Assembly: GCA_964057225.1 (NCBI GenBank)
Contig: OZ059898.1
Location: 16,593,267 to 16,657,266 of the forward strand
Reading direction: 5' to 3'
DNA from: Auanema rhodensis
Taxonomy: Eukaryota; Nematoda; Chromadorea; Rhabditida; Rhabditidae
DNA: 64,000 bases
In this document: positions 27,465 through 40,028 of the stretch, piece by piece
Layout: the number at the start of each line of letters is the position of its first letter
Position numbering within the stretch: the first letter of the stretch is position 1
The notes under the pieces: generated by a model
Told to the model about the DNA's origin: nothing
What the model saw: only the letters and a program-made list of their open reading frames with translations
Database searches by the model: none
Position numbers and translations under genes: made by a program

Positions 27465-30297
27465 CGTGAAGCGAGTTACATACCAAGTGCACATCACGTG
27501 TACATTTAATTAGCATAAATTAAAGTTCACGTAAATTTCAAAGTCATGGTTACCATGAACAAATATCAATAAAAATTTGTTTTTAGACTAATATGGACAT
27601 GGGGAATCTAATTTTGAAAACCGCATCTCTTTATCTTTCACGTGAAGCGAGTTACATACCAAGTGCACATCACGTGTACATTTAATTAGCATAAATTAAA
27701 GTTCACGTAAATTTCAAAGTCATGGTTACCATGAACAAATATCAACAAAAATTTGTTTTTAGACTAATATGGACATGGGGAATCTAATTTTGAAAACCGC
27801 ATCTCTTTATCTTTCACGTGAAGCGAGTTACATACCAAGTGCACATCACGTGTACATTTAATTAGCATAAATTAAAGTTCACGTAAATTTCAAAGTCATG
27901 GTTACCATGAACCAATATCAATAAAAATTTGTTTTTAGACTAATATGGACATGGGGAATCTAATTTTGTAAACCGCATCTCTTTATCTTTCACGTGAAGC
28001 GAGTTACATACCAAGTGCACATCACGTGTACATTTAATTAGCATAAATTAAAGTTCACGTAAATTTCAAAGACATGGTTACCATGAACCAATATCAATAA
28101 AAATTTGTTTTTAGACTAATATGGACATGGGGAATCTAATTTTGAAAACCGTATCTCTTTATCTTTCACGTGAAGCGAGTTACATACCAAGTACACATCA
28201 CGTGTACATTTAATTAGCATAAATTAAAGTTCACGTAAATTTCAAAGTCATGGTTACCATGCACCAATATCAATAAAAATTTGTTTTTAGACTAATATGG
28301 ACATGGGGAATCTAATTTTGAAAACCGCATCTCTTTATCTTTCACGTGAAGCGAGTTACATACCAAGTGCACATCACGTGTACATTTAATTAGCATAAAT
28401 TAAAGTTCACGTAAATTTCAAAGTCATGGTTACCATGAACCAATATCAATAAAAATTTGTTTTTAGACTAATATGGACATGGGGAATCTAATTTTGAAAA
28501 CAGCATCTCTTTATCTTTCACGTGAAGCGAGTTACATACCAAGTGCACATCACGTGTACGCATGAATTAAAGTTCACGTAAATTAGCATGAATTAAAGTT
28601 CACGTAAATTTCAAAGTCATGGTTACCATGAACTAATATCAACAAAAATTTGTTTTGAGACTAATATGGACATGGGGAATCTAATTTTGAAAACCGCATC
28701 TCTTTATCTTTCACGTGAAGCGAGTTACATACCAAGTGCACATCACGTTTACATTTAATTAGCATAAATTAAAGTTCACGTAAATTTCAAAGTCATGGTT
28801 ACCATGAACCAATATCAATAAAAATTTGTTTTTAGACTAATATGGACATGGGGAATCTAATTTTGAAAAACGCATCTCTTTATCTTTCACGTGAAGCGAG
28901 TTACATACCAAGTGCACATCACGTGTACATTTAATTAGCATAAATTAAAGTTCACGTAAATTTCAAAGTCATGGTTACCATGCACCAATATCAATAAAAA
29001 TTTGTTTTTAGACTAATATGGACATGGGGAATCTAATTTTGAAAACCGCATCTCTTTATCTCTTACGTGAAGCGAGTTACATACCAAGTACACATCACGT
29101 GTACATTTAATTAGCATAAATTAAAGTTCACGTAAATTTCAAAGTCATGGTTACCATGAACTAATATCAACAAAAATTTGTTTTGAGACTAATATGGACA
29201 TGGGGAATCTAATTTTGAAAACCGCATCTCTTTATCTTTCACGTGAAGCGAGTTACATACCAAGTGCACATCACGTTTACATTTAATTAGCATAAATTAA
29301 AGTTCACGTAAATTTCAAAGTCATGGTTACCATGAACCAATATCAATAAAAATTTGTTTTTAGACTAATATGGACATGGGGAATCTAATTTTGAAAACCG
29401 CATCTCTTTATCTTTCACGTGAAGCGAGTTACATACCAAGTGCACATCACGTGTACATTTAATTAGCATAAATTAAAGTTCACGTAAATTTCAAAGTCAT
29501 GGTTACCATGAACCAATATCAATAAAAATTTGTTTTTAGACTAATATGGACATGGGGAATCTAATTTTGAAAACCGCATCTCTTTATCTTTTACGTGAAG
29601 CGAGTTACATACCAAGTGCACATCACGTGTACATTTAATTAGCATAAATTAAAGTTCACGTAAATTTCAAAGTCATGGTTACCATGAACCAATATCAATA
29701 AAAATTTGTTTTTAGACTAATATGGACATGGGGAATCTAATTTTGAAAACCGCATCTCTTGATCTTTCACGTGAAGCGAGTTACATACCAAGTGCACATC
29801 ACGTGTACATTTAATTAGCATAAATTAAAGTTCACGTAAATTTCAAAGTCATGGTTACCATGAACAAATATCAATAAAAATTTGTTTTTAGACTAATATG
29901 GACATGGGGAATCTAATTTTGAAAACCGCATCTCTTTATCTTTCACGTGAAGCGAGTTACATACCAAGTGCACATCACGTGTACATTTAATTAGCATAAA
30001 TTAAAGTTCACGTAAATTTCAAAGTCATGGTTACCATGAACCAATATCAATAAAAATTTGTTTTTAGACTAATATGGACATGGGGAATCTAATTTTAAAA
30101 ACCGCATCTCTTTATCTTTCACGTGAAGCGAGTTACATACCAAGTGCACATCACGTGTACATTTAATTAGCATAAATTAAAGTTCACGTAAATTTCAAAG
30201 ACATGGTTACCATGAACCAATATCAATACAAATTTGTTTTGAGACTAATATGGACATGGGGAATCTAATTTTGAAAACCGCATCTCTTTATCTTTCA
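27465..30297. repeat. Duplicated block D1, copy 1 (2833 bp)
   Basis: It shares with 31882-34714 an ordered series: AACAAAT, AACAAAT+CAACAAAA, TTTTGTAAACC, CCGTATC, AAGTACACATC, AAAACAGC, the 193-bp monomer, CGTTTAC, CTCTTACG, CTTTTACG, CTTGATC and ATACAAATTTGTTTTGAG. The constant offset is 4417 bp (25 monomers + 17 bp). The two copies diverge in marker content beyond 30297. Confidence 0.9.
28521..28713. repeat. 193-bp monomer with internal 26-bp tandem duplication, copy 1
   Basis: Nine bases following GTGTAC are replaced. Two near-perfect 26-bp direct repeats starting GCATGAATTAAAG begin at 28560 and 28586, the second ending in TTT rather than TTA. Net change is +17 bp. The duplicated piece carries a CACGTA motif, so the unit gains an extra CACGT site. 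It is followed by the AACTAAT/TTTTGAG haplotype. Confidence 0.94.
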
Positions 30298-31353
30298 CGT
30301 GAAGCGAGTTACATACCAAGTGCACATCACGTGTACATTTAATTAGCATAAATTAAAGTTCACGTAAATTTCAAAGTCATGGTTACCATGAACCAATATC
30401 AATAAAAATTTGTTTTTAGACTAATATGGACATGGGGAATCTAATTTTGAAAACCGCATCTCTTGATCTTTCACGTGAAGCGAGTTACATACCAAGTGCA
30501 CATCACGTGTACATTTAATTAGCATAAATTAAAGTTCACGTAAATTTCAAAGTCATGGTTACCATGAACCAATATCAATAAAAATTTGTTTTTAGACTAA
30601 TATGGACATGGGGAATCTAATTTTGAAAACCGCATCTCTTGATCTTTCACGTGAAGCGAGTTACATACCAAGTGCACATCACGTGTACATTTAATTAGCA
30701 TAAATTAAAGTTCACGTAAATTTCAAAGTCATGGTTACCATGAACAAATATCAATAAAAATTTGTTTTTAGACTAATATGGACATGGGGAATCTAATTTT
30801 GAAAACCGCATCTCTTTATCTTTCACGTGAAGCGAGTTACATACCAAGTGCACATCACGTGTACATTTAATTAGCATAAATTAAAGTTCACGTAAATTTC
30901 AAAGTCATGGTTACCATGAACCAATATCAATAAAAATTTGTTTTTAGACTAATATGGACATGGGGAATCTAATTTTGAAAACCGCATCTCTTGATCTTTC
31001 ACGTGAAGCGAGTTACATACCAAGTGCACATCACGTGTACATTTAATTAGCATAAATTAAAGTTCACGTAAATTTCAAAGTCATGGTTACCATGAACAAA
31101 TATCAATAAAAATTTGTTTTTAGACTAATATGGACATGGGGAATCTAATTTTGAAAACCGCATCTCTTTATCTTTCACGTGAAGCGAGTTACATACCAAG
31201 TGCACATCACGTGTACACTTAATTAGCATAAATTAAAGTTCACGTAAATTTCAAAGTCATGGTTACCATGAACAAATATCAATAAAAATTTGTTTTTAGA
31301 CTAATATGGACATGGGGAATCTAATTTTGAAAACCGCATCTCTTTATCTTTCA

Positions 31354-34300
31354 CGTGAAGCGAGTTACATACCAAGTGCACATCACGTGTACATTTAATT
31401 AGCATAAATTAAAGTTCACGTAAATTTCAAAGTCATGGTTACCATGAACCAATATCAATAAAAATTTGTTTTTAGACTAATATGGACATGGGGAATCTAA
31501 TTTTGTAAACCGCATCTCTTTATCTTTCACGTGAAGCGAGTTACATACCAAGTGCACATCACGTGTACATTTAATTAGCATAAATTAAAGTTCACGTAAA
31601 TTTCAAAGACATGGTTACCATGAACCAATATCAATAAAAATTTGTTTTTAGACTAATATGGACATGGGGAATCTCATTTTGAAAACCGTATCTCTTTATC
31701 TTTCACGTGAAGCGAGTTACATACCAAGTACACATCACGTGTACATTTAATTAGCATAAATTAAAGTTCACGTAAATTTCAAAGTCATGGTTACCATGAA
31801 CCAATATCAACAAAAATTTGTTTTGAGACTAATATGGACATGGGGAATCTAATTTTAAAAACCGCATCTCTTTATCTTTCACGTGAAGCGAGTTACATAC
31901 CAAGTGCACATCACGTGTACATTTAATTAGCATAAATTAAAGTTCACGTAAATTTCAAAGTCATGGTTACCATGAACAAATATCAATAAAAATTTGTTTT
32001 TAGACTAATATGGACATGGGGAATCTAATTTTGAAAACCGCATCTCTTTATCTTTCACGTGAAGCGAGTTACATACCAAGTGCACATCACGTGTACATTT
32101 AATTAGCATAAATTAAAGTTCACGTAAATTTCAAAGTCATGGTTACCATGAACAAATATCAACAAAAATTTGTTTTTAGACTAATATGGACATGGGGAAT
32201 CTAATTTTGAAAACCGCATCTCTTTATCTTTCACGTGAAGCGAGTTACATACCAAGTGCACATCACGTGTACATTTAATTAGCATAAATTAAAGTTCACG
32301 TAAATTTCAAAGTCATGGTTACCATGAACCAATATCAATAAAAATTTGTTTTTAGACTAATATGGACATGGGGAATCTAATTTTGTAAACCGCATCTCTT
32401 TATCTTTCACGTGAAGCGAGTTACATACCAAGTGCACATCACGTGTACATTTAATTAGCATAAATTAAAGTTCACGTAAATTTCAAAGACATGGTTACCA
32501 TGAACCAATATCAATAAAAATTTGTTTTTAGACTAATATGGACATGGGGAATCTAATTTTGAAAACCGTATCTCTTTATCTTTCACGTGAAGCGAGTTAC
32601 ATACCAAGTACACATCACGTGTACATTTAATTAGCATAAATTAAAGTTCACGTAAATTTCAAAGTCATGGTTACCATGCACCAATATCAATAAAAATTTG
32701 TTTTTAGACTAATATGGACATGGGGAATCTAATTTTGAAAACCGCATCTCTTTATCTTTCACGTGAAGCGAGTTACATACCAAGTGCACATCACGTGTAC
32801 ATTTAATTAGCATAAATTAAAGTTCACGTAAATTTCAAAGTCATGGTTACCATGAACCAATATCAATAAAAATTTGTTTTTAGACTAATATGGACATGGG
32901 GAATCTAATTTTGAAAACAGCATCTCTTTATCTTTCACGTGAAGCGAGTTACATACCAAGTGCACATCACGTGTACGCATGAATTAAAGTTCACGTAAAT
33001 TAGCATGAATTAAAGTTCACGTAAATTTCAAAGTCATGGTTACCATGAACTAATATCAACAAAAATTTGTTTTGAGACTAATATGGACATGGGGAATCTA
33101 ATTTTGAAAACCGCATCTCTTTATCTTTCACGTGAAGCGAGTTACATACCAAGTGCAAATCACGTTTACATTTAATTAGCATAAATTAAAGTTCACGTAA
33201 ATTTCAAAGTCATGGTTACCATGAACCAATATCAATAAAAATTTGTTTTTAGACTAATATGGACATGGGGAATCTAATTTTGAAAACCGCATCTCTTTAT
33301 CTTTCACGTGAAGCGAGTTACATACCAAGTGCACATCACGTGTACATTTAATTAGCATAAATTAAAGTTCACGTAAATTTCAAAGTCATGGTTACCATGC
33401 ACCAATATCAATAAAAATTTGTTTTTAGACTAATATGGACATGGGGAATCTAATTTTGAAAACCGCATCTCTTTATCTCTTACGTGAAGCGAGTTACATA
33501 CCAAGTACACATCACGTGTACATTTAATTAGCATAAATTAAAGTTCACGTAAATTTCAAAGTCATGGTTACCATGAACTAATATCAACAAAAATTTGTTT
33601 TGAGACTAATATGGACATGGGGAATCTAATTTTGAAAACCGCATCTCTTTATCTTTCACGTGAAGCGAGTTACATACCAAGTGCACATCACGTTTACATT
33701 TAATTAGCATAAATTAAAGTTCACGTAAATTTCAAAGTCATGGTTACCATGAACCAATATCAATAAAAATTTGTTTTTAGACTAATATGGACATGGGGAA
33801 TCTAATTTTGAAAACCGCATCTCTTTATCTTTCACGTGAAGCGAGTTACATACCAAGTGCACATCACGTGTACATTTAATTAGCATAAATTAAAGTTCAC
33901 GTAAATTTCAAAGTCATGGTTACCATGAACCAATATCAATAAAAATTTGTTTTTAGACTAATATGGACATGGGGAATCTAATTTTGAAAACCGCATCTCT
34001 TTATCTTTTACGTGAAGCGAGTTACATACCAAGTGCACATCACGTGTACATTTAATTAGCATAAATTAAAGTTCACGTAAATTTCAAAGTCATGGTTACC
34101 ATGAACCAATATCAATAAAAATTTGTTTTTAGACTAATATGGACATGGGGAATCTAATTTTGAAAACCGCATCTCTTGATCTTTCACATGAAGCGAGTTA
34201 CATACCAAGTGCACATCACGTGTACATTTAATTAGCATAAATTAAAGTTCACGTAAATTTCAAAGTCATGGTTACCATGAACAAATATCAATAAAAATTT

Positions 34301-34714
34301 GTTTTTAGACTAATATGGACATGGGGAATCTAATTTTGAAAACCGCATCTCTTTATCTTTCACGTGAAGCGAGTTACATACCAAGTGCACATCACGTGTA
34401 CATTTAATTAGCATAAATTAAAGTTCACGTAAATTTCAAAGTCATGGTTACCATGAACCAATATCAATAAAAATTTGTTTTTAGACTAATATGGACATGG
34501 GGAATCTAATTTTAAAAACCGCATCTCTTTATCTTTCACGTGAAGCGAGTTACATACCAAGTGCACATCACGTGTACATTTAATTAGCATAAATTAAAGT
34601 TCACGTAAATTTCAAAGACATGGTTACCATGAACCAATATCAATACAAATTTGTTTTGAGACTAATATGGACATGGGGAATCTAATTTTGAAAACCGCAT
34701 CTCTTTATCTTTCA
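31354..34714. repeat. Mosaic block: copy of 26057-26584 joined to copy of 27465-30297
   Basis: The first three monomers (31354-31881) match 26057-26584 at offset 5297. From 31882 the match switches to 27465-30297 at offset 4417. The switch skips exactly 880 bp (five monomers, 26585-27464). Copy-specific changes include CTTTCACATGAAG near 34187 and GCAAATCACG near 33166. Confidence 0.88.
32938..33130. repeat. 193-bp monomer, copy 2
   Basis: It has the same 26-bp tandem duplication and +17 bp as the copy at 28521, at offset 4417 bp, with the same AAAACAGC monomer before it and AACTAAT haplotype within it. It is part of the larger D1 duplication, so it is inherited rather than independently formed. 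Confidence 0.93.
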
Positions 34715-35594
34715 CGTGAAGCGAGTTACATACCAAGTGCACATCACGTGTACATTTAATTAGCATAAATTAAAGTTCACGTAAATTTCAAAGTCATGGT
34801 TACCATGAACTAATATCAACAAAAATTTGTTTTGAGACTAATATGGACATGGGGAATCTAATTTTGAACACCGCATCTCTTTATCTTTCACGTGAAGCGA
34901 GTTACATACCAAGTGCACATCACGTGTACATTTAATTAGCATAAATTAAAGTTCACGTAAATTTCAAAGTCATGGTTACCATGAACTAATATCAACAAAA
35001 ATTTGTTTTGAGACTAATATGGACATGGGGAATCTAATTTTGAAAACCGCATCTCTTTATCTTTCACGTGAAGCGAGTTACATACCAAGTGCACATCACG
35101 TTTACATTTAATTAGCATAAATTAAAGTTCACGTAAATTTCAAAGTCATGGTTACCATGAACTAATATCAACAAAAATTTGTTTTGAGACTAATATGGAC
35201 ATGGGGAATCTAATTTTGAAAACCGCATCTCTTTATCTTTCACGTGAAGCGAGTTACATACCAAGTGCACATCACGTGTACATTTAATTAGCATAAATTA
35301 AAGTTCACGTAAATTTCAAAGTCATGGTTACCATGAACTAATATCAACAAAAATTTGTTTTGAGACTAATATGGACATGGGGAATCTAATTTTGAAAACC
35401 GCATCTCTTTATCTTTCACGTGAAGCGAGTTACATACCAAGTGCACATCACGTGTACATTTAATTAGCATAAATTAAAGTTCACGTAAATTTCAAAGTCA
35501 TGGTTACCATGCACCAATATCAATAAAAATTTGTTTTTAGACTAATATGGACATGAGGAATCTAATTTTAAAAACCGCATCTCTTTATCTTTCA
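34715..35594. repeat. 5-monomer block (880 bp), copy at 41965-42844
   Basis: AACTAAT-type monomers include the rare TTTTGAACACCGC at about 34866, then CGTTTAC, ending with GCACC+GGACATGAGGAATC+TTTTAAAAACC at about 35550. All recur at offset 7250 bp (41 monomers plus two 17-bp insertions). Confidence 0.87.
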
Positions 35595-35946
35595 CGTGAA
35601 GCGAGTTACATACCAAGTGCACATCACGTGTACATTTAATTAGCATAAATTAAAGTTCACGTAAATTTCAAAGTCATGGTTACCATGAACCAATATCAAT
35701 AAAAATTTGTTTTTAGACTAATATGGACATGGGGAATCTAATTTTGAAAACCGCATCTCTTTATCTTTCACGTGAAGCGAGTTACATACCAAGTGCACAT
35801 CACGTGTACATTTAATTAGCATAAATTAAAGTTCACGTAAATTTCAAAGTCATGGTTACCATGAACCAATATCAATAAAAATTTGTTTTTAGACTAATAT
35901 GGACATGGGGAATCTAATTTTGAAAACCGCATCTCTTTATCTTTCA

Positions 35947-36139
35947 CGTGAAGCGAGTTACATACCAAGTGCACATCACGTGTACGCATGAATTAAAGTT
36001 CACGTAAATTAGCATGAATTAAAGTTCACGTAAATTTCAAAGTCATGGTTACCATGAACTAATATCAACAAAAATTTGTTTTGAGACTAATATGGACATG
36101 GGGAATCTAATTTTGAAAACCGCATCTCTTTATCTTTCA
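35947..36139. repeat. 193-bp monomer, copy 3
   Basis: It is the same rearranged unit, 3009 bp after copy 2 (17 monomers + 17 bp). The preceding monomer ends AAAACCGC rather than AAAACAGC, which separates copies 3 and 4 from copies 1 and 2. Confidence 0.93.
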
Positions 36140-38251
36140 CGTGAAGCGAGTTACATACCAAGTGCACATCACGTTTACATTTAATTAGCATAAATTAAAG
36201 TTCACGTAAATTTCAAAGTCATGGTTACCATGAACCAATATCAATAAAAATTTGTTTTTAGACTAATATGGACATGGGGAATCTAATTTTGAAAACCGCA
36301 TCTCTTTATCTTTCACGTGAAGCGAGTTACATACCAAGTGCACATCACGTGTACATTTAATTAGCATAAATTAAAGTTCACGTAAATTTCAAAGTCATGG
36401 TTACCATGCACCAATATCAATAAAAATTTGTTTTTAGACTAATATGGACATGGGGAATCTAATTTTGAAAACCGCATCTCTTTATCTCTTACGTGAAGCG
36501 AGTTACATACCAAGTACACATCACGTGTACATTTAATTAGCATAAATTAAAGTTCACGTAAATTTCAAAGTCATGGTTACCATGAACTAATATCAACAAA
36601 AATTTGTTTTGAGACTAATATGGACATGGGGAATCTAATTTTGAAAACCGCATCTCTTTATCTTTCACGTGAAGCGAGTTACATACCAAGTGCACATCAC
36701 GTTTACATTTAATTAGCATAAATTAAAGTTCACGTAAATTTCAAAGTCATGGTTACCATGAACCAATATCAATAAAAATTTGTTTTTAGACTAATATGGA
36801 CATGGGGAATCTAATTTTGAAAACCGCATCTCTTTATCTTTCACGTGAAGCGAGTTACATACCAAGTGCACATCACGTGTACATTTAATTAGCATAAATT
36901 AAAGTTCACGTAAATTTCAAAGTCATGGTTACCATGCACCAATATCAATAAAAATTTGTTTTTAGACTAATATGGACATGGGGAATCTAATTTTGAAAAC
37001 CGCATCTCTTTATCTTTTACGTGAAGCGAGTTACATACCAAGTGCACATCACGTGTACATTTAATTAGCATAAATTAAAGTTCACGTAAATTTCAAAGTC
37101 ATGGTTACCATGAACCAATATCAATAAAAATTTGTTTTTAGACTAATATGGACATGGGGAATCTAATTTTGAAAACCGCATCTCTTTATCTTTCACGTGA
37201 AGCGAGTTACATACCAAGTGCACATCACGTTTACATTTAATTAGCATAAATTAAAGTTCACGTAAATTTCAAAGTCATGGTTACCATGAACCAATATCAA
37301 TAAAAATTTGTTTTTAGACTAATATGGACATGGGGAATCTAATTTTGAAAACCGCATCTCTTTATCTTTCACGTGAAGCGAGTTACATACCAAGTGCACA
37401 TCACGTTTACATTTAATTAGCATAAATTAAAGTTCACGTAAATTTCAAAGTCATGGTTACCATGAACCAATATCAATAAAAATTTGTTTTTAGACTAATA
37501 TGGACATGGGGAATCTAATTTTGAAAACCGCATCTCTTTATCTTTCACGTGAAGCGAGTTACATACCAAGTGCACATCACGTTTACATTTAATTAGCATA
37601 AATTAAAGTTCACGTAAATTTCAAAGTCATGGTTACCATGAACCAATATCAATAAAAATTTGTTTTTAGACTAATATGGACATGGGGAATCTAATTTTGA
37701 AAACCGCATCTCTTTATCTTTCACGTGAAGCGAGTTACATACCAAGTGCACATCACGTGTACATTTAATTAGCATAAATTAAAGTTCACGTAAATTTCAA
37801 AGTCATGGTTACCATGCACCAATATCAATAAAAATTTGTTTTTAGACTAATATGGACATGGGGAATCTAATTTTGAAAACCGCATCTCTTTATCTTTTAC
37901 GTGAAGCGAGTTACATACCAAGTGCACATCACGTGTACATTTAATTAGCATAAATTAAAGTTCACGTAAATTTCAAAGTCATGGTTACCATGAACCAATA
38001 TCAATAAAAATTTGTTTTTAGACTAATATGGACATGGGGAATCTAATTTTGAAAACCGCATCTCTTTATCTTTCACGTGAAGCGAGTTACATACCAAGTG
38101 CATATCACGTGTACATTTAATTAGCATAAATTAAAGTTCACGTAAATTTCAAAGTCATGGTTACCATGAACTAATATCAACAAAAATTTGTTTTGAGACT
38201 AATATGGACATGGGGAATCTAATTTTGAAAACCGCATCTCTTTATCTTTCA
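35947..38251. repeat. Duplicated block D2, copy 1
   Basis: After the 193-bp unit come CGTTTAC, GCACC+CTCTTACG, AAGTACACATC+AACTAAT, CGTTTAC, GCACC+CTTTTACG, plain, three consecutive CGTTTAC monomers, GCACC+CTTTTACG, plain, then GTGCATATCACG. The same series, with a change in the CGTTTAC run, recurs from 39836. Confidence 0.85.
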
Positions 38252-39307
38252 CGTGAAGCGAGTTACATACCAAGTGCACATCACGTGTACATTTAATTAG
38301 CATAAATTAAAGTTCACGTAAATTTCAAAGTCATGGTTACCATGAACTAATATCAACAAAAATTTGTTTTGAGACTAATATGGACATGGGGAATCTAATT
38401 TTGAAAACCGCATCTCTTTATCTTTCACGTGAAGCGAGTTACATACCAAGTGCACATCACGTGTACATTTAATTAGCATAAATTAAAGTTCACGTAAATT
38501 TCAAAGTCATGGTTACCATGAACTAATATCAACAAAAATTTGTTTTGAGACTAATATGGACATGGGGAATCTAATTTTGAAAACCGCATCTCTTTATCTT
38601 TCACGTGAAGCGAGTTACATACCAAGTGCACATCACGTGTACATTTAATTAGCATAAATTAAAGTTCACGTAAATTTCAAAGTCATGGTTACCATGAACT
38701 AATATCAACAAAAATTTGTTTTGAGACTAATATGGACATGGGGAATCTAATTTTGAAAACCGCATCTCTTTATCTTTCACGTGAAGCGAGTTACATACCA
38801 AGTGCACATCACGTGTACATTTAATTAGCATAAATTAAAGTTCACGTAAATTTCAAAGTCATGGTTACCATGAACTAATATCAACAAAAATTTGTTTTGA
38901 GACTAATATGGACATGGGGAATCTAATTTTGAAAACCGCATCTCTTTATCTTTCACGTGAAGCGAGTTACATACCAAGTGCACATCACGTTTACATTTAA
39001 TTAGCATAAATTAAAGTTCACGTAAATTTCAAAGTCATGGTTACCATGAACTAATATCAACAAAAATTTGTTTTGAGACTAATATGGACATGGGGAATCT
39101 AATTTTGAAAACCGCATCTCTTTATCTTTCACGTGAAGCGAGTTACATACCAAGTGCACATCACGTGTACATTTAATTAGCATAAATTAAAGTTCACGTA
39201 AATTTTAAAGTCATGGTTACCATGAACTAATATCAACAAAAATTTGTTTTGAGACTAATATGGACATGGGGAATCTAATTTTGAAAACCGCATCTCTTTA
39301 TCTTTCA
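38076..39307. repeat. Run of seven consecutive AACTAAT/TTTTGAG monomers
   Basis: The haplotype AACTAAT...CAACAAAA...TTTTGAG occupies seven successive 176-bp units, almost identical to each other apart from GCATATCACG in the first, CGTTTAC in one and AATTTTAAAG in the last. Elsewhere this haplotype is interspersed. This looks like recent monomer-by-monomer amplification. Confidence 0.8.
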
Positions 39308-39835
39308 CGTGAAGCGAGTTACATACCAAGTGCACATCACGTGTACATTTAATTAGCATAAATTAAAGTTCACGTAAATTTCAAAGTCATGGTTACCATG
39401 AACCAATATCAATAAAAATTTGTTTTTAGACTAATATGGACATGGGGAATCTAATTTTCGAAACCGCATCTCTTTATCTTTCACGTGAAGCGAGTTACAT
39501 ACCAAGTGCACATCACTTTTACATTTAATTAGCATAAATTAAAGTTCACGTAAATTTCAAAGTCATGGTTACCATGAACCAATATCAATAAAAATTTGTT
39601 TTTAGACTAATATGGACATGGGGAATCTAATTTTGAAAACCGCATCTCTTTATCTTTCACGTGAAGCGAGTTACATACCAAGTGCACATCACGTGTACAT
39701 TTAATTAGCATAAATTAAAGTTCACGTAAATTTCAAAGTCATGGTTACCATGAACCAATATCAATAAAAATTTGTTTTTAGACTAATATGGACATGGGGA
39801 ATCTAATTTTGAAAACCGCATCTCTTTATCTTTCA

Positions 39836-40028
39836 CGTGAAGCGAGTTACATACCAAGTGCACATCACGTGTACGCATGAATTAAAGTTCACGTAAATTA
39901 GCATGAATTAAAGTTCACGTAAATTTCAAAGTCATGGTTACCATGAACTAATATCAACAAAAATTTGTTTTGAGACTAATATGGACATGGGGAATCTAAT
40001 TTTGAAAACCGCATCTCTTTATCTTTCA
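39836..40028. repeat. 193-bp monomer, copy 4
   Basis: It is the same rearranged unit, 3889 bp after copy 3 (22 monomers + 17 bp). It again precedes CGTTTAC, GCACC+CTCTTACG and AAGTACACATC monomers in the same order. Confidence 0.93.

Larger units (their letters stand above)
19000..28520. repeat. Array domain C: CTAGGATGG / AACAAAT / CTTGATC variants
   Basis: All units are 176 bp. AGACTAGGATGG appears at 19137, 19489, 20193, 20721, 21073, 21425, 21601, 22481, 23009, 24241 and 24945. From about 21.8 kb, GAACAAATATC, CTCTTGATC, GTTATGG and TTTTAAAAACC join. The region 19.3-21.3 kb is notably uniform apart from the CTAGGAT marker. Limits are soft. Confidence 0.72.

Noticed and set aside
28521-40028. 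17-bp increments as small transposon insertions
   Set aside because: The added bases are a duplication of adjacent monomer sequence (26-bp direct repeat replacing 9 bp). There are no terminal inverted repeats and no target-site duplication of foreign sequence.
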